Below are positions 12,056 through 20,645 of a DNA stretch of 64,000 nucleotides, piece by piece. The stretch is from Paraniabella ginsengisoli (GTDB lineage: Bacteria; Bacteroidota; Bacteroidia; Chitinophagales; Chitinophagaceae). The notes beneath the pieces were generated by a model. It saw only the letters and a list, made by a program, of their open reading frames with translations. It had not been told where the DNA came from and searched no databases. The stretch is taken from the NCBI RefSeq assembly GCF_022513635.1, contig NZ_JAKWBL010000002.1:310001-374000 (forward strand). Reading direction: 5' to 3'. Made by a program: the position numbers and the translations under genes. How positions within the stretch are numbered: the first letter of the stretch is position 1; the number at the start of each line of letters is the position of its first letter.

Positions 12056-13267
12056 ATGTCATTAGTATTCAATATAGAAAAATTCATTGGCGAAGCCATA
12101 ACACATCGTTCAGAAAGTCTTTTTGCAGATGATTTGAAAAGCTTTGAAGTCAAACTCAGAACAGAAATAGAAGGCAAGAAAGTTTTAGTAATTGGTGGTG
12201 CGGGCACCATCGGTTCCTCATACATTCGAGCTTTGGTAAAATATAATCCTGCTAAGTTAATTGTAGTAGATATTAATGAGAATGGATTGACAGAACTAGT
12301 TCGCGATTGCCGGAGCCGCAAAGACACTCCGCTTCCGGCAGATTTTAAAACTTATCCTATAAATTTTAATGATAAGGTTTTTGCGAAAATATTCAACCAG
12401 GAAGGACCGTTTGATATTGTTGCCAACTTTGCAGCGCACAAACATGTTCGGTCAGAGAAAGATATTTATTCGATCGAAGCAATGATTGATAATAATGTAA
12501 TACGCGCCAAAGGTTTGCTCGATTTGCTGTTACAAGCCCCTCCTAAACATTTCTTCTGCGTTTCAACTGATAAGGCTGCTAATCCTGTGAATGTAATGGG
12601 AGCAAGTAAAAAATTGATGGAAGAAGTTATTCTGTCTTATTCAGAAAAGATGAAAATCACTACAGCACGTTTTGCGAACGTTGCATTTTCTAATGGAAGT
12701 TTATTGGCAGGCTTTATAGAAAGGGTATTGAAACAGCAACCTCTATCTTGCCCCGCAGATGTGAAAAGGTTTTTTGTTTCGCCCGATGAGTCAGGTCAAA
12801 TTTGCTTATGTGCTTGTATTCTCGGTAATTCTGGGGAGATTTTTTTTCCAAAGCTGGAGGAAGAAACCATGGTGAAATTTGCTGACATTGTAGAACCTTT
12901 TTTAAATAAAATTGGCTACGATATAAAAGTGTGCGGAACAGAAGAAGAGGCAAGAAGTGAAGTTTCAAATATTCAAAACGGTACTTACCCTGTTTACTTA
13001 TTTGAAAGCAATACAAGTGGTGAAAAAATGTATGAGGAGTTTTATACAGATGATGAGGACGTTGATAATAATACATATAAAGCCTTTGGTGTTATCAAAA
13101 ATGCAGAACGTAGAAAGATCGATGAGTTAGAAACTATTATAGATACGCTCAAAAAAGTATTTGAATCAGATAATACAGATAAAAAAGATATAGTAGTGGC
13201 ACTTGGTAAAATGATACCTGGTTTTGAACATATTGAAACGGGCCTTACGTTAGATCAAAAGATGTAG
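12056..13267 (+). CDS. UDP-HexNAc 4,6-dehydratase-like (CapD/FlaA1 family, soluble)
   Basis: Intact 403-residue protein. Rossmann motif GGAGTIGSSYIRAL at residues 47-60, NFAAHKHV at 124-131, and the signature STDKAANPVNVMGASKK at 170-186. The position usually held by Tyr is Met181 with Lys185, so this is the SMK-type catalytic triad described for WbpM-like dehydratases. It lacks the N-terminal membrane domain of the long members, so it is a cytosolic form. Likely makes a 6-deoxy-4-keto-HexNAc nucleotide for the repeat unit. The C-terminal ~100 residues are acidic and helical. Confidence 0.82.
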   Translation: MSLVFNIEKFIGEAITHRSESLFADDLKSFEVKLRTEIEGKKVLVIGGAGTIGSSYIRALVKYNPAKLIVVDINENGLTELVRDCRSRKDTPLPADFKTYPINFNDKVFAKIFNQEGPFDIVANFAAHKHVRSEKDIYSIEAMIDNNVIRAKGLLDLLLQAPPKHFFCVSTDKAANPVNVMGASKKLMEEVILSYSEKMKITTARFANVAFSNGSLLAGFIERVLKQQPLSCPADVKRFFVSPDESGQICLCACILGNSGEIFFPKLEEETMVKFADIVEPFLNKIGYDIKVCGTEEEARSEVSNIQNGTYPVYLFESNTSGEKMYEEFYTDDEDVDNNTYKAFGVIKNAERRKIDELETIIDTLKKVFESDNTDKKDIVVALGKMIPGFEHIETGLTLDQKM

Positions 13268-13320
13268 TTATTTCAATAAAAAACATTTAAAAGAAATCCT
13301 TTCCATTAGCATATTATACC

Positions 13321-13983
13321 ATGTATCGTATTATAAAAAGATTGATCGATTTAGTTGTCTCGCTAATAGCATTTGTTATCCTCCTGCCTTTTATGCTGCC
13401 CATAGTAATTATTTTGCTTCTCACTGGCGAACATCATGTGTTTTATCTGCAAAAGCGTATTGGTTACAAAAACAAATACTTTAATATTTACAAGTTTGCA
13501 ACCATGTTGAAGAATAGCCCCAATATGGGTACAGGCTTGATTACATTAAGAAAAGATCCCAGGCTCCTGCCGATTGGTGGTTTTTTAAGGATGACAAAAA
13601 TTAACGAATTGCCACAAATACTGAATGTAATTAAAGGCGATATGAGCATTGTTGGTCCACGGCCGTTAGTTGATAAAACATTCAATGCCTATCCACCCGA
13701 GATACGTGAAAAAGTTTACGATTCTGTTCCGGGTATTACAGGAATCGGTTCGATCATATTCAGGGATGAAGAAGAGCTTTTGACAAATACAAAAATGGAC
13801 CGGCAGCAATATTATGATACAGTAATAGCTCCTTATAAAGGAGAACTTGAGATGTGGTATAATAAGAACAAAAGCCTTGCTGTAGATTTTTGGATTATCT
13901 TTCTTACGGCATGGGCTATCATCAGTCCCAAAACACAATTACAATATAAAGTTTTTAAAGACTTGCCAAAAAGATCTCTTTAA
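13321..13983 (+). CDS. Undecaprenyl-phosphate sugar phosphotransferase (PglC/WcaJ catalytic domain)
   Basis: Intact 220-residue monotopic phosphoglycosyl transferase. An N-terminal hydrophobic re-entrant helix (residues about 10-35) precedes YLQKRIGYKNKYFNIYKFATM and NELPQILNVIKGDMSIVGPRPL, all conserved in bacterial sugar transferases that put the first sugar-phosphate on undecaprenyl phosphate. The usual catalytic Asp-Glu dyad reads Asn95-Glu96 here. Short type without the N-terminal CoA-binding-like domain of WcaJ. Closes the polysaccharide locus. Confidence 0.88.
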   Translation: MYRIIKRLIDLVVSLIAFVILLPFMLPIVIILLLTGEHHVFYLQKRIGYKNKYFNIYKFATMLKNSPNMGTGLITLRKDPRLLPIGGFLRMTKINELPQILNVIKGDMSIVGPRPLVDKTFNAYPPEIREKVYDSVPGITGIGSIIFRDEEELLTNTKMDRQQYYDTVIAPYKGELEMWYNKNKSLAVDFWIIFLTAWAIISPKTQLQYKVFKDLPKRSL

Positions 13984-14015
13984 AATTTCGTTGGAAGGCT
14001 CTATTTTAAATAGTA

Positions 14016-14023
14016 TATGTTTG
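14016..14023 (+). promoter_or_regulatory. Candidate -7 element upstream of AraC gene
   Basis: TATGTTTG matches the Bacteroidota -7 consensus TAnnTTTG. A TTG at 13991-13993 lies 22 bases upstream, slightly more than the usual 19-21. About 48 bases before the AraC start codon. Weak by itself. Confidence 0.35.
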
Positions 14024-14070
14024 GTGTTTTTCAAATTTGCTCATAACTGTGTTTAATTTACCTTCACCCC

Positions 14071-14964
14071 ATGAAGGTCCTTCAATTCACCATACCAGTC
14101 GCGCACGATAAATCCGTGATCAGCCAGGAGGACAGGCAACCTTATTTCTATCCCTATTTACATCGCCATGTAGAAGTGCAACTTACGCATGTAATAAAAG
14201 GCAGCGGAACTTTTGTTGTAGGTACTAATATTTATGCTTTCAATCCCGGCGATATATTTTTTATCGGAGCCAATCAACCGCATATTTTTAAAAGCAGCCT
14301 GGAATACTTTCAGTCCGATCCTGAAAAAGACACACATGCTTTAACCCTGTTTTTCGATCCTTTAGAAAAGCTAAAAAACTTGTTTATCCTGCCCGAAATG
14401 AAGGTGGCTAAAACATTTATTGACCATCATGCTACCGGATTTAAAATCCCCAATATTTACACCTTAGTTGTTGCTGAAAAAATAAAGGCTATACATAAAG
14501 CGAAGAATATTGACAGGTTGTTTTTGTTTTTTGATCTGCTCAAGCATTTAAATTCGATCAATAATTATTTGGAACCATTGTCAACTGGCATGCTCGATAA
14601 AGTAAGTGAAGCCGAAGGTATGCGTATTGGTCGCGTATTTGATTACGTTATGCAAAACTATCATTCCGATGTATCACTACAGAGTGTGGCCGATATTGCA
14701 CACATGACGCCACAGGCATTTTGCAGATATTTTAAAAAACAAACCGGCAATACCTTTGTAGGTTTCCTGAACGAAGTAAGAATCAACGAGGCATGCAAAA
14801 AGCTCACTAGTACCAGCCTCGAAAGCGTTTCAACAGTTGCGTACACAACTGGGTTCAACAGTATCACCAACTTTAACAGGGTATTCAAATCAATTGCTGG
14901 CAAATCTCCATTGGAATATTTAAAGGACTACAAAAAAGCATCTGGTATCGAAATAGAGGCTTAG
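14071..14964 (+). CDS. AraC-family transcriptional regulator
   Basis: Intact 297-residue regulator. The N-terminal part is a cupin-like sensor (HRHVEVQLTHVIKGSGTFVV, then NPGDIFFIGANQPHIF). The C-terminal ~100 residues hold two helix-turn-helix motifs (LQSVADIAHMTPQAFCRYFK and a second within LESVSTVAYTTGFNSITNFN), the standard AraC/XylS DNA-binding domain. It sits directly upstream of, and in the same direction as, the hydroxyproline genes, so it is the natural candidate to sense hydroxyproline or a pathway intermediate. The effector is not deducible. Confidence 0.85.
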   Translation: MKVLQFTIPVAHDKSVISQEDRQPYFYPYLHRHVEVQLTHVIKGSGTFVVGTNIYAFNPGDIFFIGANQPHIFKSSLEYFQSDPEKDTHALTLFFDPLEKLKNLFILPEMKVAKTFIDHHATGFKIPNIYTLVVAEKIKAIHKAKNIDRLFLFFDLLKHLNSINNYLEPLSTGMLDKVSEAEGMRIGRVFDYVMQNYHSDVSLQSVADIAHMTPQAFCRYFKKQTGNTFVGFLNEVRINEACKKLTSTSLESVSTVAYTTGFNSITNFNRVFKSIAGKSPLEYLKDYKKASGIEIEA

Positions 14965-14980
14965 TGTGGTGTGTATATTA

Positions 14981-15058
14981 ATTTTTTGCCGAAGGCAAAC
15001 TTTGTGTTCTTTTATTTTCGAAGAACATGAATCTTTCTTTGCGAACTTTGTGTGAAAA
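14981..15058. repeat. Dispersed inverted repeat, CTTTGTGTGAAA family, copy 1
   Basis: Intergenic stretch with an internal near-palindrome (GCCGAAGGCAAACTTTGTG and CTTTGCGAACTTTGTGTGAA arms). The same elements (CACGCAAAG and CTTTG..TGTGTGAAA) recur at 19138-19212 in this window. Confidence 0.5.
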
Positions 15059-15134
15059 CTTACTAAATTTCAATGCTGTTAAAATATAGCTTAATACGGA
15101 TAAATTATGTTTATTAATGTACGAATGGCTTTTC

Positions 15135-15142
15135 TACTTTTG
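15135..15142 (+). promoter_or_regulatory. Candidate -7 element of hydroxyproline operon
   Basis: TACTTTTG fits the Bacteroidota TAnnTTTG -7 consensus and lies 22 bases before the ATG of the DHDPS-family gene. A T-rich stretch (GTTTATT, about 15109-15115) is at roughly the right distance for the -33 element but lacks a clear TTTG. Confidence 0.45.
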
Positions 15143-15164
15143 TATGCATAAAAATTAAAACGCT

Positions 15165-16103
15165 ATGACATTTCAATGGAAAGGTGTAATGCCTGCTTTA
15201 ACTACAAAGTTCACATCAGATGATGAGCTCGATCTTCCCTTATTCGAAAAAAACTTAGAAGCGCAATTAGCTGCAGGCATCGAAGGTATTATACTTGGAG
15301 GTACGTTAGGCGAAGCAAGCGTTTTAACTAACGACGAAAAAGAACAACTGATAAAGTTTGCAATAGAAAAAGTTGATGGCAAAATTCCTGTAATATTAAA
15401 TATCGCAGAAGGCAGTACCAGACTGGCTTTGGAGCAGGCCGAGCTTGGAATGGAATGGGGTGTTGATGGATTGATGATGTTACCTCCGATGCGTTATGTG
15501 CCCGACCATCGTGAGTTGGTTACTTATTTCAAAACCGTAGCGAACCGTACGGACCTGCCAATTATGATCTACAATAACCCCGTCGACTATAAAACGCTGG
15601 TAACACTCGATGCTTTTGAAGAACTGACAGATTGTGCTAATATCAATGCAGTAAAAGAAAGCACGCGCGACGTTTCAAACATTACAAGAATGCGTAACAG
15701 GTTTGGTGAGCGGTATAGTATTCTTTGCGGCGTAGATACATTGACACTTGAAGAATTAGTAGCTGGTGCTGATGGTTTGGTGGCTGGTCTTGTTTGTGCA
15801 TTTCCTGCAGAAACCGTGGCATTGTACAAACTCATCAAGTCCGGGCGAATTGCAGAAGCGATCGAGATTTACAGATGGTTCTTACCATTACTCGAACTCG
15901 ACATTCATGTAAAACTGGTGCAGTATATCAAGTTGGCCGAGCAGCAAACCGGAATAGGAAGTGAGTACGTGCGTGCACCACGGCTTACATTGATCGGTGA
16001 AGAAAGAGAAAGAATTTTAAATATCATCAATACGGGTATCGCAAGCAGGCCAGACGTGTCGGGCATTATAGCAGAAAATGTATCTGTTATTGAACCAGCA
16101 TAG
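15165..16103 (+). CDS. DHDPS/NAL-family deaminase, probable pyrroline-4-hydroxy-2-carboxylate deaminase
   Basis: Intact 312-residue class I aldolase-fold protein. GGTLGEASVLT (residues 45-55), Tyr136 in IMIYNNP and the Schiff-base Lys164 in NAVKEST are the family hallmarks. Neighbouring genes encode hydroxyproline epimerase, D-hydroxyproline oxidase and a semialdehyde dehydrogenase, so the most likely reaction is deamination/dehydration of Delta1-pyrroline-4-hydroxy-2-carboxylate to 2-oxoglutarate semialdehyde. Sequence alone cannot rule out a 2-keto-3-deoxysugar-acid aldolase. First structural gene after the AraC regulator. Confidence 0.82.
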   Translation: MTFQWKGVMPALTTKFTSDDELDLPLFEKNLEAQLAAGIEGIILGGTLGEASVLTNDEKEQLIKFAIEKVDGKIPVILNIAEGSTRLALEQAELGMEWGVDGLMMLPPMRYVPDHRELVTYFKTVANRTDLPIMIYNNPVDYKTLVTLDAFEELTDCANINAVKESTRDVSNITRMRNRFGERYSILCGVDTLTLEELVAGADGLVAGLVCAFPAETVALYKLIKSGRIAEAIEIYRWFLPLLELDIHVKLVQYIKLAEQQTGIGSEYVRAPRLTLIGEERERILNIINTGIASRPDVSGIIAENVSVIEPA

Positions 16104-16565
16104 AATATATGGCATCTTCCTTGTGTCACTCTCTTGTACTGCAGAACAAATATCAACCTACATATTCGCAGCGCAAATCGGAAGACCAAAACAGATGTAT
16201 AAATATATTTTATAAAATGCCGTCAGTACACGAATGTGTCTTTTGCATATCAATGATACTGTTGAGTTAAATAATCAAGGTCATTAACTTAAGCCGTCAT
16301 CTCGACCGCAGGGAGAGAACTCCTTGTTTTATAAATGATGCTAACTACAGGTGATGCCTCCTTACGTCGGCATGGCGCCCGTTAAGCTAAGGACATTGGT
16401 TAATAATTTTCTTTGTTGTATTATTCGTGCATTCGTGGCAAAGAATATACATCTGTCATAAAATATAAAGCAGGTGTGAAAATGTTGGTTAAAATCCTTA
16501 AATTAACAACATTGTTTTTTGAAACCACAATATCCAATTAGAAATTAAAAATCAGGAATTCAATT
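16104..16565. other. Intergenic gap without gene
   Basis: About 460 bases with no supported coding frame. It contains a short GC-richer stretch (16296-16335, CTCGACCGCAGGGAGAGAAC) of the kind found in dispersed intergenic repeats, but only one copy is present in the window. No clear terminator or RNA gene seen. Confidence 0.5.
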
Positions 16566-18050
16566 ATGTTTAACGATGCAACTGTAGATCAAATAGACGA
16601 AGTTTTGAAAAGTGCATGGGCGGCTTTTCATGTGTATAGAAAATGTTCTCTTAAAGAACGTGCTGGTTTTATGCGCGCCATTGCCAAACAAATAGAGGCT
16701 TTAGGCGATGAATTAATAACCGTAGCCGGACAAGAAACGAATTTGCCGGAAGCCAGGTTAAAAGGTGAGCGTGCACGCACTATTTACCAATTGAACTCCT
16801 ATGCCGAGGCATGCGAAAAAGGCGATTGGCTGGAAGCCCGTATTGACACTGCTATTGCAGATAAAACACCGCCAAAACCAGATATCAGGAAAATGCTGGT
16901 GCCGCTGGGCCCTGTCGTTGTTTTCGGCGCCTCTAATTTTCCATTTGCTTATTCAACTGCAGGTGGAGATACTGCAACCGCCTTTGCAGCAGGTTGCCCG
17001 GTTATTGTAAAAGCACATCCGGCACATGCACAAACAAGCGAATTGGTAGCACGCGCTATTAGCAAAGCGGTGGAAGAATGTAATCTCCCAAAAGCTGTTT
17101 TTACACATGTGCATGGAAAATCTTTTGAAGTAGGGCAGGCCTTGATAGAGCATCCTTACACGAAAGCCGTAGGATTTACCGGTTCTTTTGCAGGTGGTAA
17201 ACAATTATTTGATTGGGCCAACCAGCGCAAAGAACCTATCCCTGTTTTTGCGGAGATGAGCAGCATCAACCCTGTTTTTCTACTTGCCGAAAAAATGAAA
17301 ACATCAGCAGTTGAAGTGGCTAAACTATATGCAGGTTCCATTACTTTAGGTGTAGGACAGTTTTGTACAAATCCTGGTTTATTAATAGGTTTAGAAGGTA
17401 CCGACCTGGGTCAGTTCGTTTCCACATTGGCATCGGAAATAAAAACAATTGCTCCTGCTACCATGTTGCACGATGGCATTTGCAAAAACTATGTTGCAAA
17501 AAGAGCTCAGGCTCTAACGCAACCTGATGTTGAAATCGTTGCTTTATCTGAAATTGAACCTAAGGACAATCAAGGAATACCAACAGTAGCAATGGTTAGC
17601 GGAGATACGTTTATAAATAATCCGATTTTACATCAGGAAGTTTTCGGGCCTTATTCGTTAGTTATTAAATGTAAAGATGTTCTGCAAATGATAGAAGTAG
17701 CTAAACATATTGAAGGGCAATTGACAGCAACCTTAATGGCGACTGATCATGACATCAGAAATAACCAGGAACTGGTGGATACGGTTCAAAACCTCTGTGG
17801 CCGCTTTATTTTAAATAGTGTACCGACAGGTGTAGAAGTATGCTTAAGCATGCAACATGGCGGGCCATTCCCATCCACAACCGATTCACGCTTTACATCA
17901 GTTGGTGCAGACGGAATCAAAAGATTTGCGAGACCGGTGGCGTTTCAAAACTGGAGTAACGATCTTTTACCGGATGAACTGAAAAATGAAAATCCTTTAG
18001 GTATTTGGAGAACGGTGAACGACGACCTTTCTAAAAACGTGATTGCTTAA
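16566..18050 (+). CDS. 2-oxoglutarate semialdehyde dehydrogenase (aldehyde dehydrogenase, NADP-type)
   Basis: Intact 494-residue aldehyde dehydrogenase. PLGPVVVFGASNFPFAYS (residues 113-130) with VKAHPAH (148-154) forms the cofactor site, Glu230 in FAEMSSINP is the general base, and Cys267 in GQFCTNPG is the catalytic nucleophile. The HPAH form of the motif is typical of the NADP+-preferring 2,5-dioxovalerate (alpha-ketoglutarate semialdehyde) dehydrogenases. Catalyses the last step of the hydroxyproline route, yielding 2-oxoglutarate for the TCA cycle. The start chosen is the ATG at 16566; no upstream in-frame ATG close by. Confidence 0.87.
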   Translation: MFNDATVDQIDEVLKSAWAAFHVYRKCSLKERAGFMRAIAKQIEALGDELITVAGQETNLPEARLKGERARTIYQLNSYAEACEKGDWLEARIDTAIADKTPPKPDIRKMLVPLGPVVVFGASNFPFAYSTAGGDTATAFAAGCPVIVKAHPAHAQTSELVARAISKAVEECNLPKAVFTHVHGKSFEVGQALIEHPYTKAVGFTGSFAGGKQLFDWANQRKEPIPVFAEMSSINPVFLLAEKMKTSAVEVAKLYAGSITLGVGQFCTNPGLLIGLEGTDLGQFVSTLASEIKTIAPATMLHDGICKNYVAKRAQALTQPDVEIVALSEIEPKDNQGIPTVAMVSGDTFINNPILHQEVFGPYSLVIKCKDVLQMIEVAKHIEGQLTATLMATDHDIRNNQELVDTVQNLCGRFILNSVPTGVEVCLSMQHGGPFPSTTDSRFTSVGADGIKRFARPVAFQNWSNDLLPDELKNENPLGIWRTVNDDLSKNVIA

Positions 18051-18080
18051 AAGAGTAAAGATCATTCAATATTTAAAACT

Positions 18081-18111
18081 TCCTCTCTTTTAGGAGAGGG
18101 CTGGGGTGAGG
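18081..18111. repeat. Dispersed palindrome CCTCTC-TTTT-GGAGAGGG, copy 1
   Basis: CCTCTCTTTTAGGAGAGG palindrome followed by GCTGGGGTGAGG, ending four bases before the epimerase start codon. A second copy occurs at 53395-53428. Short intergenic palindromes of this kind are common in Bacteroidota. Confidence 0.55.
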
Positions 18112-18115
18112 TAAT

Positions 18116-19129
18116 ATGAAGCATACTTTCGACTGCATCGATGCACATACATGTGGCAATCCTGTGCGATTAGTAAAAAATGGTGAGCCTGTTTTGAAAG
18201 GCAATACCATGAGTGAAAAGCGTCAGCATTTTCTGAAAGAGTATGACTGGATACGCACCGGGCTTATGTTTGAGCCCCGTGGCCATGATATGATGAGTGG
18301 AAGCATTTTATATGCTCCGCATGATCCGGCCAATGATGTGGCAGTGTTGTTTATTGAAACCAGTGGCTGCCTTCCTATGTGTGGGCATGGAACTATTGGT
18401 ACCATTACAATTGCCATTGAAGAGGGATTGATAAAGCCAAAAGCGCCTGGTATTGTACGTATGGAAGCACCGGCAGGTTTGGTAATGATTGAATATAAGC
18501 AGGAGGGACGTAAAGTGAGATCTGTGAAACTTACCAATGTACCATCCTTTTTACATTCCTCTGAATTAACTGTAAACTGTCCGGAGTTAGGCGAGTTAAT
18601 TATTGATGTTTCTTACGGCGGTAATTTTTATGCTATTGTTGATGTACAAAATAATTTCAAAGGGATTGAGCATTATAGCGCTGATAAACTAATTGCCTGG
18701 GCGCGCGAACTGCGAAAAAATATTAATGAAAAGTATGAGTTTGTGCATCCTGAAGATGATACAATAAATGGATGTTCTCATATTTTGTGGGCAGGTTCCG
18801 TTCTTGATCCAACTTCAACTGCGCGGAATGCTGTTTTTTATGGTGATAAGGCAATCGACCGAAGCCCTTGTGGCACGGGCACTTCAGCCCGTATGGCGCA
18901 GTGGTATGCAAAAGGGAAACTAAAGAAAGGAGATGCATTTGTACATGAAAGTATTATTGGAAGTAAATTCATTGGTAGGATAGAAGAGGAGTTGACGGAT
19001 GCTTTTGGCATTAAAGATAAAAAAGCAATCAGGCCTTCTGTCGAAGGATGGGCAAGGATCTATGGCTATAATAGCATTTGGATTGATCCGGATGATGATC
19101 CTTATGCACATGGCTTTCAAGTTATCTGA
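18116..19129 (+). CDS. 4-hydroxyproline 2-epimerase (proline racemase family)
   Basis: Intact 337-residue enzyme. Both catalytic cysteines of the two-base racemase mechanism are present: Cys89 in PMCGHGTIG and Cys252 in DRSPCGTGTSA. A second-site Cys, rather than Thr, argues for epimerase/racemase rather than trans-3-hydroxyproline dehydratase. Context with an FAD oxidase, DHDPS-family deaminase and semialdehyde dehydrogenase points to trans-4-hydroxy-L-proline to cis-4-hydroxy-D-proline epimerisation. Cytosolic. The start codon follows directly on a repeat palindrome. Confidence 0.9.
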   Translation: MKHTFDCIDAHTCGNPVRLVKNGEPVLKGNTMSEKRQHFLKEYDWIRTGLMFEPRGHDMMSGSILYAPHDPANDVAVLFIETSGCLPMCGHGTIGTITIAIEEGLIKPKAPGIVRMEAPAGLVMIEYKQEGRKVRSVKLTNVPSFLHSSELTVNCPELGELIIDVSYGGNFYAIVDVQNNFKGIEHYSADKLIAWARELRKNINEKYEFVHPEDDTINGCSHILWAGSVLDPTSTARNAVFYGDKAIDRSPCGTGTSARMAQWYAKGKLKKGDAFVHESIIGSKFIGRIEEELTDAFGIKDKKAIRPSVEGWARIYGYNSIWIDPDDDPYAHGFQVI

Positions 19130-19137
19130 ACCAATGG

Positions 19138-19212
19138 TTTTCACGCAAAGCCCGCTAAGAAGGCAAAGAAGCAACATTGTTTTCGTCGTTTTCTTTGTTT
19201 CGTTGTGTGAAA
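19138..19212. repeat. Dispersed inverted repeat, CTTTGTGTGAAA family, copy 2
   Basis: Long imperfect palindrome: TTTTCACGCAAAGCCCGC at the left and CTTTGTTTCGTTGTGTGAAA at the right, with internal AAGGCAAAGAAG and TTTTCTTTG arms. Related to 14981-15058. Confidence 0.55.
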
Positions 19213-19290
19213 TATTAATGGACAAATTAATCCAATAAGCAGTATGATCAAAGCTCATTCAATCCAAATCAAATAAATCAAGGTTCATAC

Positions 19291-20528
19291 ATGAATATTG
19301 TAATTGTTGGCGGTGGCATTATTGGTTTAACCGGTGCTTATTATCTTAAGAAATCAGGGTTTGATGTAACTGTTATTGATAAAAATGATATTACAGATGG
19401 ATGTTCTTTTGGTAATATCGGTTATGTTTCACCTTCGCATTTTATTCCATTAGCAACACCTGGCATCATAAAGCAAGGCGTAAAATGGATGATGAGTTCA
19501 AGCTCGCCCTTTTATATTAAACCCAGGCTTAATGCAGATTTGATGCGATGGGGACTCACTTTTAAAAAGTCAGCAAATAATCAGTTGGTTGAAAAAAATG
19601 CACCGCATTTAAATAATCTGTTGCAACTGTCAAGGCAATTAATGACTGATCTGAAAAATGATTTGGATGATTTTAGCCTGGTTGAAAAAGGTATTTTCAT
19701 GCTTTACAAATCTGAATTAACAGGAAAGCATGAAAAAGAAATGGCCGAGCAGGCTGAGGCATTTGGATTAAAAACAATTGTGTGTAATACGCAACAGGTT
19801 CAGGAATATGAAACGGAAACAGAAGTGGATGTAGCCGGAGGTGTTTTGTATTTAGACGACTGTCATGTTAATCCGGAAAAATTAATGCAAAGCTTATATA
19901 AGAAATTAAAAGAGCTTGGTGTTTCATTTCATCTGAATACAACTGTTACTGGTTTTGAACGAAATGGAAATAAAATATCGGCAGTAACAACAGACAATGC
20001 AAAAATACAAGCCGATGAAGTTATTATAGCCAACGGATCATGGATGGGGAGTTGTCTAAATTATTAAGCATTCAAATTTTGTTACAACCTGGAAAGGGTT
20101 ACAGCATGGTGTATGATGGATTGCAAAATAATTTGATCTATCCGTCTATTTTGGTGGACGACAGAGTTGCAACCGCGCCTATTGATCGATGGTTGCGCAT
20201 TGGTGGGACAATGGAACTTAGTGGGCATAGCGAACGGGTGCTGCCCAAAAGAGTGATGTCCATTTACAATGCTTTCAAAAAATATTATCCTAAAATGAAT
20301 CTGCCTTTGCCAAATGCAGAAAAAGCCTGGTATGGGTACAGGCCGGTTAGCCCTGATGGGTTGCCTTATATTGGAAGGCATAGCAAATACAGTAATCTTA
20401 CTTTTGCCGGTGGCCACGCTATGATGGGTGTGAGTTGCGCTACAGGAACTGGATTGTTACTTAACGAATTGATTCAGCATAAGCCTACAAGTATTGATGT
20501 AAAAGCGTTCAGCCCAGAGAGGTTTTAG
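19291..20528 (+). CDS. FAD-dependent D-hydroxyproline oxidase/dehydrogenase (DAO family, frameshifted)
   Basis: About 412 residues. N-terminal dinucleotide motif GGGIIGLTGAYYLKKSGFDV binds FAD; the C-terminal part has WYGYRPVSPDGLPYIGR and GHAMMGVSCATGTGLLLNEL, as in the DadA/D-amino-acid dehydrogenase group. One G is missing near 20048 (after NGSWMG), splitting an otherwise continuous protein. In this cluster it should oxidise cis-4-hydroxy-D-proline to Delta1-pyrroline-4-hydroxy-2-carboxylate. Membrane association with the respiratory chain is typical of the family but not visible here. Confidence 0.85.
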
Positions 20529-20612
20529 TGTTTTGCTGTATCGATTTAATGGGTCATTAAAATTGCTCATCCATATTCTACAGATGAACGGAGCGTCGCA
20601 AGGGACGATCAG

Positions 20613-20642
20613 TTATGTTATGTTGCTGGGAACATAACATAA
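20613..20642. terminator. Perfect 12-bp hairpin between convergent genes
   Basis: TTATGTTATGTT at 20613-20624 and AACATAACATAA at 20631-20642 are exact complements around a GCTGGG loop. It lies three bases from the E1 stop codon and downstream of the oxidase, so it probably serves both convergent transcripts; no long T tract follows. Confidence 0.55.
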
Positions 20643-20645
20643 ATA

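Noticed and set aside
12714..13076. 120-codon antisense frame inside the 4,6-dehydratase gene
   Set aside because: The plus-strand gene is intact and conserved; the antisense product is His/Phe-rich noise.
16296..16335. Possible member of a dispersed CGAGATCTCC-type repeat
   Set aside because: Only a single copy is visible in this window and it has no clear internal symmetry.
20590..20600. CGTCGCA similar to the GTGCGACGCAA repeat core
   Set aside because: Only seven bases match and the flanking blocks of the repeat are absent.
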